From positions 9,881,120 to 9,945,119 of the forward strand of contig NC_049983.1 of assembly GCF_000003815.2 (NCBI RefSeq): DNA of 64,000 nucleotides, in the 5' to 3' direction. Under the pieces are notes generated by a model. It saw only the letters and a list, made by a program, of their open reading frames with translations, ran no database searches and was not told where the DNA came from. Below, in pieces: positions 1 to 37,400 of the stretch (position 1 is the first letter of the stretch; each line of letters begins with the position of its first letter). The translations under genes were made by a program, and so were the position numbers. The stretch is from Branchiostoma floridae (taxonomy: Eukaryota > Chordata > Leptocardii > Amphioxiformes > Branchiostomatidae).

Positions 1-471
1 TGCTGGTTGAATCTTGAGATCTTTACAAATAATCTCAAACAATACTGAAATTGTATGATAAAAATGGAGATTGTTAAAAGAATCTGGAGATTGTTAGAAA
101 ATAATATCCACGCTGAGGTCATTATAATCCAAACAGTGGAATGAAAGTTTTCCAAAAAAATCTCAACTCTGTAGGTATAAACTGAGTATAAGGTTAACAA
201 TGTTTAGTCCAAAATTAACCTGGAAGATGTTAAAAGTGTGATTATTACCACGTAAAATTGCTTCCTACCTAACAATTTCTTTTACGAGAATGAATGTCAC
301 ATAATAAGCTATGCATGATCCTACAATCGTCAAAACAACCGTCAAACAGAACGAGACGAGGCACATATATGTTGATCGTATGTTAAATGCTATTATATAT
401 ATTATATATATGTCATTGCATACAATCACCGTATTTTTTGCAAGGTTTGAAGTCTTGTCTTTTCTAAACAG
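1..471. other. Intron or upstream sequence, nothing coding seen
   Basis: AT-rich sequence ending in an acceptor (ttttctaaacag) at 471. It contains a short TA-rich run near 392-410. I see no coding exon. Confidence 0.5.
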
Positions 472-1622
472 GGTTACCTGACGGACAAGTCCGTCCTGCC
501 CGTGACCATGCTGAGGTTCGGGGATACAGGACAGTCCGCGGAGGAGGGGTACGTCACACTCGGCCCGCTGCTCTGTTATGCAGGTAGGCTTACCTGACAG
601 TTTTCAACTTCATGATGAAGCAAAAAGTGTTTTTATAAAGTAGTCTTAAGGAGATAGATGTGCAAAAGTTAGGTGTGACAGGTCGTTCAGTGTAATAGAA
701 CAAGCTTCTGTCGCACCGCGTGCCTTTTGTGTTACGTCGAAGGCGGTTATACAGGCTATATAAATTTAGATATAGATACAGATATTGTGTCGCAAGTCCT
801 TTTCTGGTAGCTCTCTCACATTCTCACACGGTAATGTTTAACACATTTCAGCACGCTTTTCTTAATACATGGAGATGGCTACAGTACGATATTGTTCACA
901 TATACTCATCGTTGTAGATTTAAAAGTCTTTAAAAGGTCCTCGTGTTCATGTTTTTAAGTATAAGAACATTAAGTATATGAAACACAGAACGTAACAGTA
1001 CATTTACTTAAAACGAACGAGCACAAAACAACAACACTAGTTCCTACCAGACTATATATATATATATATATAGGTTGCTGGAAAAAGAATAAGAAGAAAT
1101 AGAAAAAGGCCAAAATACAGCTAAACAATATGCCAGAGAAATCAGGAAAAAAACTCGCTAAATCTTCAGTCGTATCATTCTGAAATTTTCTACTATTTTT
1201 TCAGTAACCTATGCACAATGGTAGATACTACAAAACACGTATAACGTTATATAGCAAAGGTAGAGTTTGTGATTGTGGGCGTGTCTCTCCCCCCACTAAA
1301 GGCGAGTCCACCACCATTCCTCCCGTCACAGCCACGCCCACCCCCTGGGTCCAGACGGCGGCGGGCATAACTGTCATCATCATCTGTATCCTCATCTTCA
1401 TCGGGATAGTCATCATGCTGAACTTCTGTCTATGCGCCCCCTGGTGGCGCGGCGTGTGTACCCGCTACTGCGGCTGCTGTAAGTGCTGTGACTGCTGTCT
1501 CTGCTGTGACGGGCCCTCAGTGCAGAAGTACGTCTCACATTAGTGTTCTTTCTAAAGTACCAAGACCATAGCATTTCCAGAAATAAAACATAGTTCTGCT
1601 GCAGTACCAAAGTCACACAACC

Positions 1623-1678
<56 letters not shown>

Positions 1679-4524
1679 GTGTGTGTGTGTGTGTGTGCAA
1701 AATTAGCATTGAACTTCCTTTACAGAATCCCTATCCACACACCAAATATCATTAAAAACATCCAGAGGTTCTTAAGTTATGCTGGCCACAAATATCAGGA
1801 AACACAAACACATAGACAGACCAAGGACACACGCACTGACAAACAGACACATTTCGATAAGTTCAACGGTTGGTCTAATACTGATGTTCTTTCTAAAGTA
1901 AAACAAAAAGTAGTGTTACTTTCCAAGTGAAGACATACGTATCGCCATTATTGATAAGTACAAAAGTTGGTATCATCTTGGCTTTCTACGTCTTTCTTAA
2001 ACAGTTGAGAAAATAGCGTAAAAGGTAGATAATCAATAAGCTGAGAATTCATTATCATGTCTGTTATTCCAGGGTGCAGGTTGAACCTACGAAAAAGCTG
2101 ACCAAAAGGTGAGTGTTGTCAAGTTACTAGTTATAACTGTTATAGATTACTACTTACATTTATAGTGTGAAAGGTGAGCTCGATGTTATCGATGTTTCAG
2201 GTCACAGGTCTATGGTTCTGAAAGCAATTGAGGGCACTTTGCGTGTTGTGTTAAGTAAAATTGAATGCCGCCATATATTGACATTTGATTGACGGATTAA
2301 TTTACATTTTCTTACATTACGTATTGCCCTTCAGTGTTTCCTTTGTGAACGAGAAGCCGAAGCCAGCACCAGCAATAACATACCCCAAACAGAAGGCACC
2401 GACTCAAGGTATTATTCATACTATACACAAATATTTTTTTTCTATCGAACATTAAGTGTCTGAGTTTCTCACCGATGACTCAATGTATGAAAGAAGTAAG
2501 ACTGATTCAGAAACAGCAACCTCGAAACAACTCCTCTGACATATTCTGACGTAAGCTGTACATTTGTGACGTACACATACGGGATTCGGGGAGAACCATT
2601 TTAACCACACNNNNNNNNNNNNNNNNNNNNNNNNNNNNNNNNNNNNNNNNNNNNNNNNNNNNNNNNNNNNNNNNNNNNNNNNNNNNNNNNNNNNNNNNNN
2701 NNNNNNNNNNNNNNNNNNNNNNNNNNNNNNNNNNNNNNNNNNNNNNNNNNNNNNNNNNNNNNNNNNNNNNNNNNNNNNNNNNNNNNNNNNNNNNNNNNNN
2801 NNNNNNNNNNNNNNNNNNNNNNNNNNNNNNNNNNNNNNNNNNNNNNNNNNNNNNNNNNNNNNNNNNNNNNNNNNNCCTACCCATCAGAAAAGAACGTAAG
2901 CTGCGTTTGGTGTCGTGTCGTGCTATGTACTGGACTTGTCTTTAGATACGACCTAGTATTAATGCTCTCTACTTAGCTGTTTTGCTTGTTTTGTGGCTTG
3001 TGTTTTTTGCTTCAACCTTACTAACGCAGAAATATATTTACTTTGTTGGCGTATCTGTACTGTGGATCTATTCATGCACGCCGCCTTGCTTCCACCCTCT
3101 GCACTGCACCTTCCTTGCCGCCTGCACATTTCGGACTATATGCTTCTCTCTGAATAGAAGCTAAGACAGGTAGGCAACTAGACATGACCGAGGACGAAAT
3201 ATGCAGATGATTTTTACGAATCGACATGCACCAATCACAGTGTGTGAGACAAAATGCCAAATTATGCAAATCTCAAGCAATCACAATGTACCTACATACT
3301 ATAGTCATACTCTGCAGTCAGAGGTTGAGTCGCGTAGATATAGTAGTAGTTCGGAAAATTATACCAGCGCTCCTCTTACGTAAGAGGAGCACCAGTGTAA
3401 TTCTTCCGACTACTACCATATCTACGCGACTCAACCTCTGCTTGGAGAGTACTACACAGCTATACAGCGCTACATCTAGCAAGCCCAATGTTTGGAATTC
3501 TGACCAATCATCGCCAACTTTCTAATAATTCAAACATCACAATTTTTAGCTGAAATGAGAAATCTAGTGTGGTCACAACTCTTTTGAATCAACATGTATT
3601 TGCTTCCGCTGATTCAATACAGCTCTTCCAAGCAAAATGTACATATCCTTCTCTCAGATGATTACATGTCTACATGTACATGTAAATGAAACCTACAGTT
3701 GATTCCATTGGCCATTCTAAAGCAAACACACACAATGACAACAGATCAAGCCAAATGAACTTATCTAGTATGTCAATGCTTTAGTATTGGGAATTGACAT
3801 GACATTGTCCCTTCTATTCTAGAAAGGGAATTCAAAGAAGCAATCCAACTTCGTCGCAGACGGGCAGGCTGTAGACCCGGGTAAGTTTCCATAGGGTTTA
3901 ACTAAGGTCAGAGCTGCTAATCATTTCGCTGGTTTTGATGTTTATGCCACATATAATTTCAAGAGATACAATGCAAACGGTTTAAGACCAAGCAGAAGAA
4001 ACAACGCAGCTTACCCAGTGGTGTTAACCTGCAAATCACTAAATCCTGAGTCTAAAACCATTGTGTGGCCCGTATCTTCCTGGAACCGACATACCTGTCC
4101 TTGGTGCTGAAATAACATTCTTCCTTTGTTGGTTGCACATCGCACGTTGTAAACAATAGTACACGTTCTTTCCATTTGTCACTTCCAACGAGACAACCAT
4201 TGCCAGAACTTACACATGTATGTATGTACGGGATACAATTGCTGACCAAGGTGCTGAAATGCCTGCCATGCACTCCTTTCGTACAGTTCTAAACCACACA
4301 GTCAGACGTAGATTTCTGAGCAAGTTTTCGTTTATTTGTCTCCTTCCACAGCCACCGGTAGATCGTACGTGTACAACAGTAAGACCGGGCAGCGGAAGTG
4401 GGCAGACACGGCTACAGCAGTGGTGGCCGCCAACAGACTGAGGAACACGAGGAGAACGAGCCCGAGAGAGGCACCCCAGGACCCCAACCCTGCTACCAAA
4501 AATGCCTCACCAAATAGTGTTTAA
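472..4524 (+). CDS. 3' part of a membrane protein gene, function unknown
   Basis: Seven exons are supported: 472-583, 1302-1527, 2073-2108, 2335-2408, one ending at 2895 whose start is lost in an assembly gap, 3823-3880 and 4352-4524 (TAA). Phases agree for exons 1-4 and for the last three. Exon 1 contains LPVTMLRFGDTG and TLGPLLCYA, which resembles the fibrinogen-like stretch of contactin-associated (Caspr-like) proteins; this is a short match. Exon 2 gives a Thr/Pro stalk, one membrane helix (ITVIIICILIFIGIVIML) and a juxtamembrane Cys cluster (CGCCKCCDCCLCC), a likely palmitoylation region. The cytoplasmic tail is basic and ends with TGRSYVYNSKTGQRKW, which looks like the second half of a WW domain. 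The topology suggests a type I receptor or adhesion protein. The 5' part lies outside the window. If the exon 2 donor is not used, the frame stops at 1543. Confidence 0.7.
1624..1698. repeat. (GT)n microsatellite
   Basis: About 75 bases of GT dinucleotides with two GC interruptions, in an intron of the first gene. Low-complexity reading frames on both strands here (poly Val/Cys and poly His/Thr) are artefacts. Confidence 0.98.
2611..2875. other. Assembly gap (265 N)
   Basis: Run of N. The right flank reads YPSEKN in phase 0, followed by a donor (AAC|gtaagc) at 2895/2896. An exon of the first gene is therefore partly hidden here, and it would also repair the phase mismatch between exons 2335-2408 and 3823-3880. 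Confidence 0.95.
3319..3440. repeat. Near-perfect inverted repeat (foldback), 61-bp arms
   Basis: The left arm starts cagaggttgagtcgcgtag and the right arm ends with its complement, ctacgcgactcaacctctg. The centre is cttac/gtaag near 3379. A few mismatches separate the arms and there is essentially no loop. It is intronic and is likely a foldback or MITE element. Confidence 0.9.
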
Positions 4525-7145
4525 AGAGGCTACATGTGTATAAGGAAACTCTGAATGCAGAACATTCTCCTATAGTTCGGTGACATACGCGGTGCGATCA
4601 TCTCAAGAGCGCTAACGCAGGGCATTGTTTTGACAGCCATAAATGTGTACTGGAGAATGATGTAGAAATATTTTTGTAAATAAATGTGTGACATCTAGTT
4701 GCATAACAAAAAAGTGGTCCTGCAGGCTTTGACTAGAGGGGATTTCATTGTAAAAGACAAATGTATCCTTTCATAAATACCAGAACTAGTGATTTTGGCG
4801 ACGCCTCTGGAGCGGAGCTTTAAATACCGTTCTCTTCACAAATTACTGCTCTTTTTACATGTACAGCAAGTGTGGGTAGTTCATTCTGTACAATTTACAT
4901 GTGTGATGTGGCTAATCTAATGTATCAATATATGTGTATATAACTCTAGAAGTTATCTAACTATTGTAGAAGCACATTATAGGAGAAACATTTTGTAGTG
5001 TAGTTAAAGTACGTTTTACTTTAATAAAGATTCTGAAATATGAAAGAAATACACGACTCAAAGATGATTTTCAATCAATATATTATTTTGGTAGGTTGGG
5101 ATATAACAACAAACACTGAGGTAATGTAAGAAAACATCCTTCCACAGAACAAGCATCTTATAAAGTACAAAAAAAAGTTGTTGATATACAGAAAAAAACT
5201 CAGACGTGTACTAATAAATAGGAACTCTTCCTTTCCTTCTTCGGAAATAGTGCAGGAAATACAAACAGTTAAAGTGGTCAATTATAGACAATGCAGTGCT
5301 TTCTTTTCCATCATTCTCAACACATGCTATTTCTAATTTATGTACAGAATACAGTGCAAGATGGGAAGAAACAGTACATAACACAGTGCTACCAAATTAA
5401 GACTACTCTATTTTTTTGTATCTTTTTTTTACTCTGCTGTACAGATATCTAAAGCCACACAACTTTTCTACTGGAATTTTACACCAACTTTTTTCTTAAC
5501 AATCCATGAACTTTATTGCTATACTTATCAACTCGTCATTGACGTAACTGGCCATGACACTTGCATGCACAAAGCAGTGGTGTGGGAAACTATCTGTACA
5601 TTTCATCTCCACAAAAATGTGTACATTACCTACATTGTACTCACTTACCTATAGTTAAGAAGGACCACATAAAAAACGTGGAGTTAACATGTTAGGAGTT
5701 AGTCAAGACTTCTAGTTCTAACTTTGGAAGAATAAAGGAAGAACAAATTTTAGAAATCAATTTTTGATGCCATCCTCCATTATGGCATGTCAATAAACTG
5801 GTTGGTAGATTAAATCTTTGATATAGCACCATAAGATGGTTTCACTTCTGGGTTTCAGAATCTGTCAATACAAGAAAGATGTGCAAAAAAATGATTCAGT
5901 CTTTCTTATAGCTGGCATCCAAAGCTGCGAGCAAACATACATATACACGTAGGCACTAAAACATTCCACAACAAAGTCTATGTAAGGAAGAAAATGGTTT
6001 GTTCTTGACGTTAGTACAAAACTCACTTCACACAAAAGCCACATGCAGGCTTATAACTATATCTTCCTACCAACTCGGTTTGCTGTAGTTCACACGGATC
6101 TTGCTAGGCGGCGCTAACGATGTATAACAATGGCTTAACACTGTTCCGGTTGGGTCAAAAATACATGCTTTGTAGTTCTTGTTTTTTTTTTTTGTTACTT
6201 TGATAGCATGTTTGTAACAACCTTTGCATTTTCTGGGGGAAATCTTTTACACAACAGTACATGTCTCACTGGTAGTTAATCCTACACTGGGATATATACA
6301 AAAGTCATCAAAACCTATATTTGGAAGTTAACTTAGGAACCTTGGATGTTAAACACAATTCTAAGCCACTAATATATTCTTCAACATGTGTATCTTAGTG
6401 GCCTTCACATCCTTCACATTAGTGAACAAAGACAACTTAATACTTAGTATCAACACAAACAACACATTTATGTACAATTGCAAACACTTTCCGAGGAACT
6501 TTTATCCTATTTTCACCTATTGTAACCTCAATCCTAATGGAGAAGTCTTCGTATTGCAACTTACTTTTATCAGTCATGTTTTTTTTTACCTACTTTTTAT
6601 GAGCTAGTTATTTATAAGCCCTTGACTGAAAGAAGTCTTAACTGGCCACACATACATGTAGTTCAACCAAAATGTAGTATTTTTTCAGCAGGCTTTTGCT
6701 GTAGATTTTATACACTGTTAGTGGATAGCCGGGTACGGATGGTTCAATTTACACTGAGAGAAATTCCTTTCTGAAATCATTGGTTTTTTTTACAATCGCA
6801 GTAAGGCCTTTTTTTTTTAGAACATGTAATTTTTACATGACTATTGAGATTCTTTTTCTTTGCCTTTATACATGCAAGCGAAAATGATTTTGTCATGTTT
6901 GTATACGTTTACGGGTTTTTCTTTTTTGTAGATCATACTATTATACAGCCATGCAACAAAAACTGGGAAGTGTCACAATTTCCATATCTATCACTGTATA
7001 CATCAGACTCTAGAGTTAACAGTTTTGAAAAGCGAGGCTCCTAAACTTCAGTCTTTGACAATTACGTCCATAATAATAATGTGTAGTATGAAAATGAGAC
7101 AAACGTATTTGGCCTTGTGTTCCTCTGTGTACTATTAGTGCCCTG
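4525..7145. other. Convergent 3' UTR region
   Basis: No coding exon is seen. The plus-strand gene ends at 4524; AATAAA at 5023-5028 is its best polyadenylation signal. The minus-strand demethylase gene ends at 7146; the complement of AATAAA lies at 5512-5517. The two 3' ends therefore face each other. The sequence is AT-rich with several T runs. Confidence 0.6.
5023..5028 (+). terminator. Polyadenylation signal AATAAA
   Basis: Canonical hexamer in the context tttaataaagattctg, about 500 bp after the stop codon of the first gene. An earlier AATAAA near 4679 is an alternative. Confidence 0.5.
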
Positions 7146-26481
<19,336 letters not shown>

Positions 26482-27535
26482 CTTTACAACTTCACGGCAG
26501 ACAAACGCGAACAAGACAACAACATCCGACAATCTTTAACCCGTTTGAATAAAACTTGTCTTCAACCAAAATACACAATATCACAGCCGATATTTATTTT
26601 TAGTATGATTTTGTTCATGAAATGTAAAATATTGGGTCCAATGGTAAGATTCGTAGAAAGTGACAGAAACGCAGTAACACAGTCTCGTGCGGTTAATTAA
26701 AAAGACCAAACAAGCACGTACGTAATGCGCATGCGTCTGTCGCAAGGCATCCCGGGTAAGAGACCTTGACCTGTAGTGACCCCTCACTTTCAGCTGGTGG
26801 AAAGGTTGGAAAGGTAACATCAGGGCATGACAAGACCCTACGTGTACAAAGAGAAGAATGTGACTGTACAGAATTGTTTCAACCATCAACTTAAAACAGT
26901 TACTAAGTTAGCATTTATACCTCAAAATCATTTTACCTAAGACAGTATAACATACAAGTGTCAGCTAACGTTACATATTTTAAGTATTTCAGCTCAGAAC
27001 CTCCAGTTGGCTCTAGTGGGGTTCTTATGACTTATAAGTTGCCTCATTCAGTTGTGTAATATTTTGTATTCTGGCATTATTTATTATATTATAAGCCTGG
27101 AGTCCAGCCTTCAACAGTTCACTTCAGTCTACTCCCAAAGGTTACGCTACTGACATTATGACTGTAAATGCAGAAATGTTCCCGGTGGTTTTATGTTTGC
27201 AGTTTTCGCCTTGCCAATTCACAGCAATTTATAATTTTTCCAAAACAGCATTTGACTACTGTAGATGGCGCTACTGTGAACACAAAACCACTGTGAACAC
27301 TTTATTATCTCACTAACACAAAATTAGATCCCTGCAAACTTAAATGCATTAACAGTATTGGATATTATTCTGACAATACTGTAAATGCAGAAATGTTCGG
27401 GGTGGATTAATGTGCACGGTTTTCGCGGTGACCACTTTATCAAATCCCCGCGAACTTAAATGCATTACTGTAATACCCTTGAACCTTGGTCTGATGTCAC
27501 AAGCCTAGTTTTTTTTCACTTTCAGTTTTCCCAAG
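26482..27535. promoter_or_regulatory. Divergent promoter region, demethylase / mu-crystallin
   Basis: The two genes are head-to-head with start codons 1,055 bp apart. At 26727-26735 lies GCGCATGCG, the core of the palindromic NRF1 site, in locally CpG-containing sequence about 245 bp upstream of the demethylase start. No TATA box is evident. Near 27160-27470 an interspersed repeat appears twice (ctgtaaatgcagaaatgttc ... acttaaatgcatta). Confidence 0.5.
27160..27480. repeat. Two tandem copies of an interspersed element
   Basis: Both copies begin actgtaaatgcagaaatgtt and end aacttaaatgcattaacag or aacttaaatgcattactgta. The inner sequence (gttttcgc) partly conforms. Likely a MITE-derived repeat just upstream of the CRYM first exon. 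Confidence 0.65.
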
Positions 27536-32390
<4,855 letters not shown>

Positions 32391-34420
32391 TGAGATGTCT
32401 TCCAAAACCACGCTAACGATAATTGTCAATTTTTACTATCATAATGATAATCTTTATTACTCGAATCAATGAATTGTACACTAATATGGGGTCAGTGTTG
32501 GGCTCAGAATGAAGATGTTCTGGGTTTGAGACTCGCCATGCTTCTGACGTCGTGCCCTTGGGAAAGACCATGACTTTGCATGACCTTCCCTGACTGAATC
32601 TCTCGGCTTATGTGTCAAAAGTGTGCTGAAAAAAACACACACGGATTTGGTGCAACATAATGTATATGCCAACATTTGCCACCTGAGCCATAACTGTCTG
32701 ACATTAATTTTTTTATTACTAATTAGTGCTCCAGTCAGAAAAGGTCATTCCATCTTTTGATAGATTTTGCTGCATATGGAAAAAATTAGGATTAATTCCA
32801 TTAAGCCTAGACAAACATTGTGTTATGATATTAAGAAATGTCTAAATTGGAATGAAATGTCATGAATTTTTACACAATGATTATAGAAAATGATTATAGA
32901 AAATGAAAATTGGAATAAATTTATGCTGGATACAGGCCGTTTACTAATAGCAATCAAAGTACATGTACATGTACAATCAAAATATCAATATGCATATGGC
33001 TATTAATTAATAATTCCATAGAAAAGGCATGTCATTAATGTCTTGGAAGGAAACAGTTATTATCTGGTATGCAAATATGCAGTCTCAATTGATTGTTATG
33101 TAGAGGTAATAAGCTTTATGTGCCTTATAGACCATGCAAATAAATATGGAACTTTTCATTTTTAAAATAGTCGTGGTATAGTAAAAAGTGCAATTAGGTA
33201 TTCTTTGGAAGTGTAACTTAATTGATAATATGCATAAATATTCATGCGGTGTGGATGTAACAGTTGGTACTAATGTGACAGAAATTTAAAGAAAAATTAC
33301 TGATACTTTTTATACAGTCATACAGTAAACCAGGTGCTATGATTCATATTTTATGTAATTTTTGCTATCTGGAAGATATATATTGTATTTTTGACATTTG
33401 AGAACTTGTTTTAGTAAGTCTTGCTACTACTACTTTAACATAGACTTTGATAACTTGTAATGTCTGTATGATTTTGAAACAGATTATACTGTATTTCTAC
33501 AGATACATACGCGATTGTATTTTTAAAAATTGTACTACATTTTGTACAAGATGGATTGTGTTCATTTGCCTTTTTTTAAATGTTTGAATGTTCAGCATTT
33601 GCTTGAGTGTCACATATTACCTTGTATTGAAGAGCATTTATTCGTCTGATAAGTGCGTTTGGGGAGACACTTTTTGTTTGATTTTTTAAAAGAGTTCCAC
33701 AGTTGCCGAAGTGAATGGTGACTTTCTAGCGTACTTTCCAAGCAGAGGTTAAGCGCTGGCTTGTTTTTGGTGTGTCTTTAGCCGTTTTTGTTTGGCTTCC
33801 TATTTTGTCAGGTTTCCATTTGGGCACAAACTGGTGGACAAAAAGGAAATGTGACAAAATACCGGCAGAAATTTGAGTCTAATAAAGACGCCTTTAAGAT
33901 GCGCATGCCAAAAACAAGCAGAAAGCCTAGCCTATCCTTGGATTCCTAAGGGTTTGAAAAGACATCACTGTCAGCAAAATCTTGTTTTCTAAAAAGAGTG
34001 ATCAGCCATCACACATACATGTACAAATACTAGTATAATATAATCATTAACTCCTACTAGTCTGTGTGCACATTTACATCCAGGTATGAGGTGAGGTGAT
34101 GACAAACTCACACTAAATATGACCAGGTTAGTTCGAATGGATGAAACCTGCGCCGCAGCCGACCAACCAATGTTGAACTACTAGTATGTCAGCTTCGTAT
34201 TTACATGTAAATACACTAATTACACCCCCCGTATCATCCAATGGACAAGAAAAACCGGTTCTTATGATAGCCAGCTACATTTCACCAGAAGATGAGACTC
34301 CATCGCAAGCGCGCGTCGCGACGTTTCAGGCTTTCATCGCTTTTCTCATCAAGGCAAGCAGAACGTAGCGAAACCACAGAATCCGGCATAAAAACAAGGC
34401 AGAAGAAGAACAAGTCCAAG
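32391..34420. other. Intergenic region and CRYM 3' UTR
   Basis: No coding exon is seen. A tRNA-derived SINE-like segment lies near 32505-32660 (gttctgggtttgagactcgc, then cgtgcccttgggaaagacc). Possible polyadenylation signals AATAAA occur near 32914, 33140 and 33881. AT-rich. Confidence 0.5.
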
Positions 34421-37400
34421 ATGCGTCTATGGATAGCCAGTTTGCTTCTTGCGTACTCATGGTTTGTGGCCAAAAGTACAGGTGAGTTTGCTTATGAGTT
34501 GTCTTCAAACGAAACGTATGAGCGACTAAATGTAGCTTCGGTCCCCAAACCAGTTATTATTTCTATTTAACAAGGACGTTTTCGAGCTGTCTTGACTATA
34601 ATCTTTATCGGTGGAATATGTTGGTGTAATAAATTTGGTCTGTTCTCACCTGAATCGTGACTGGGAATTAGGCATACAAATTAATGCAGTCTATGAGAGA
34701 CAGGTTCCACCTGCACCTGTTATTTTGCATGAATGTGAACAGAATCTGTCAAGTTATGCCAATTATTTCTTTGATCTGACTTGTATCGATTTACAAGATT
34801 TCATAAGATGTAAGAAAAGAGGTGGAATCAAAGTTGTAAGGTTAGGACAGGCGACATGTAATATGTGTTGTTGTTTACATGTTGTCTGCACCCTTTGATC
34901 GGGGCTACTTCTTTGTGTAATCTAGTGTCGTAGTTTTACAACTGACTCTTTAATGCAAACTTCTCCGTCCCATACCCTATTCGACAGGCCCAAAACAGTT
35001 GTAAAATAAAATGAAATGTGATTTAGACTATGACAATGCGCCAATCCTGACAATAATTCACAGTTAGTAGTTCAACCAATTATACAGAGCATGACAATAT
35101 CGGTTCGACATATTTGGCAATGCATTTCTATGCCTTTATTTTGCATTCCAATCCGGGGTCCGGCCGGGATGTTTGTAAAAAAAGAAAACTAGAAATGTTT
35201 ACGTAAAATTATACACATCACTATTATCTTTACGTCTTGTGTACTTTTATATCATACTTTTCGTTCCCGAAAGCTGCCCGACCTGGCTCCAGTTTGGAAA
35301 TGTGACGTACGCTTTGGCATCATCCGCATGTAAAGAAAAACTACATCTTGTATCATTAGGCCACAGCAAGTAAATTTTATGGATGACATCCTCTGCAGAC
35401 TGCAAAATTAGTGCAATCTAAAATTAAAAAAAACAAGATGGGTGAAAAAAAACAAGATGGCTACATTTTCAAAATAGGCACCATAAAGTTGTGATGACTG
35501 TTGTAAACAGAATTAAAGGGACCAAACATGCTATCAGAGCCAACAAGGCATTCATTCCTGTATCTAAGACATGTACTGGTGTGGTAAAAGTGACATTAGT
35601 GTGGTAGACTGGCATCGCCAACAAAGTTGGTAACCACACTCATGGCTTCCATATTGGTGTCACTTTTACAACTATCCAATACGTTTCATTTCTACATCTA
35701 TAATCCTAGGTAACTCGCAAGTGTCACTTCCACAAGTACAATTATTAGCCTACAACACAATATATTTGCTCATTTTGGTACTTTGTCGTCATGTTGACCA
35801 TCCCTGCAGAAGAAAAAAATCTTTTTTTTCTGAAATCAGGCGAAAATTAATGCGCGCGCTGATGTCATCCAAAAAATTTACCTGCTGTGACCTTATACAA
35901 AAAAACTATATCTTGTTTCATTACACTGTTTTTTCCCCACAGGATCAGGAATCACCTATGAAAGCTCTGCAGATAGCTTACGTCACCTGTTGGACAATCA
36001 CTTCTCGTCTGACCGTCATCACGTGACCAACCCCGAGGGTAAGGAGGATGCCGTCATCTTCATCACGGAGCAGTTTAAGAAGTACGACCTACAAGTCTTC
36101 TCACAGATGTTCGACACGGACACCAAGGGGGTAAGTTGTAGATATAAGTAGTTTTAAAACAGTTGATGTGGTGTTACATTATGGATAGGACGGAATGTCG
36201 CAAACCCGAGAACAATATGAATTACCCATTATTTTGCCAATGTTAAATAGATGTGCGTCTGGAAAAAAGTAAAAATGTAGAGAACACTTTTGTGACATGT
36301 TTTAAAAATATTTCGTCAAGATTAAATAGATGCACTCGGTAAAAGACGGTACCATAATTTAACTTATAAATATGCACATTATAGCTATTTTTGTAACGAC
36401 AATGTTTGTCGAGTGTAAAGATGACCCAAAAATGTCTTAAACATACACGGTTTCACCATGTTCCAAAGATGTATACAACCAAGGTACAATACAATCATTT
36501 AAGGTCAAAGTTAGCATTACGCCTTTAGTACGTAGTCGGGCATTTATACAGAGGAAGATTATGGAGAGTCACGATTGGAAAACTATGTCATTTTTGTTGA
36601 GTAGTACAATGCTTAACTTTATTCATGATCTTTATTTGCATGTTCCTGCCCATGTGGACTAAATGCAGCAAATCCCATGATGGGATACTAATAATAATAG
36701 ACTAAGTACTATAACATGTAGTATTACAATTGAATAAACAATACATCTGCAACTATGCTATCACTATATCTAACGTTTACATGACTCTTCCCTTTTCTTA
36801 AAACATGTGTATACGAACTCACAGAGTTTGTGTTGTACAAAGTTGTCTGTGGTTGTCATTATATGTACAAACAGGTTGTCGTTGGTTAACTCTTTACTCT
36901 TTATTCTGGACAAAGGTATACACGGACCAAATTTTCAGCGACCACTGACGCCTTCTTCGGGATAAATACTGATGATCTTAGCATTTAATTTAATTGTATT
37001 ATGATTACGACCAACACAGATGAGCTTCCATGACATTTTTGTTGCGTTTGGACATATTTCAAAACGAGGGCCATCGATTGTTGTTTCCAGGTCAAGGGAC
37101 GAAACATCATCGGGACCTGGCCCGGCCTGAAGACGGGGACGGCAGATGACCGGCCCGTCATGGTGGCCGCTCACTACGACACGGCCCGGGGCTCCCCGGG
37201 AGTGAGCGCGGACGGCTCGGGGATGGCGGCTCTACTGGAGGCCGTACGGATCATCACCGCCCGCTCCTGCATGCAGGAAAACTCCGTCATCTTCGCAGCC
37301 TTCGACTTCGAGGTGCACGAACGTAAGTTCAGTGGGAAACTAGCATGTGGAAAATGTATAACTGTGAAAACACAAACAGATAGACCAGGCGGTATACCTG

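Noticed and set aside
1528-1543. Read-through ending of the first gene (QKYVSH-stop)
   Set aside because: A good donor (AA|gtacgt) precedes it and the next exon joins in phase; kept only as a possible alternative end.
1413-1930. Open frames rich in His/Thr and Val/Cys around 1413-1930
   Set aside because: They are translations of the GT microsatellite on both strands.
26482-26532. Longer N-terminus of the demethylase from an upstream in-frame Met
   Set aside because: The added residues ([17 protein letters not shown]) have no family counterpart, and the MASDP start places the PHD finger as in PHF2, PHF8 and KDM7A.
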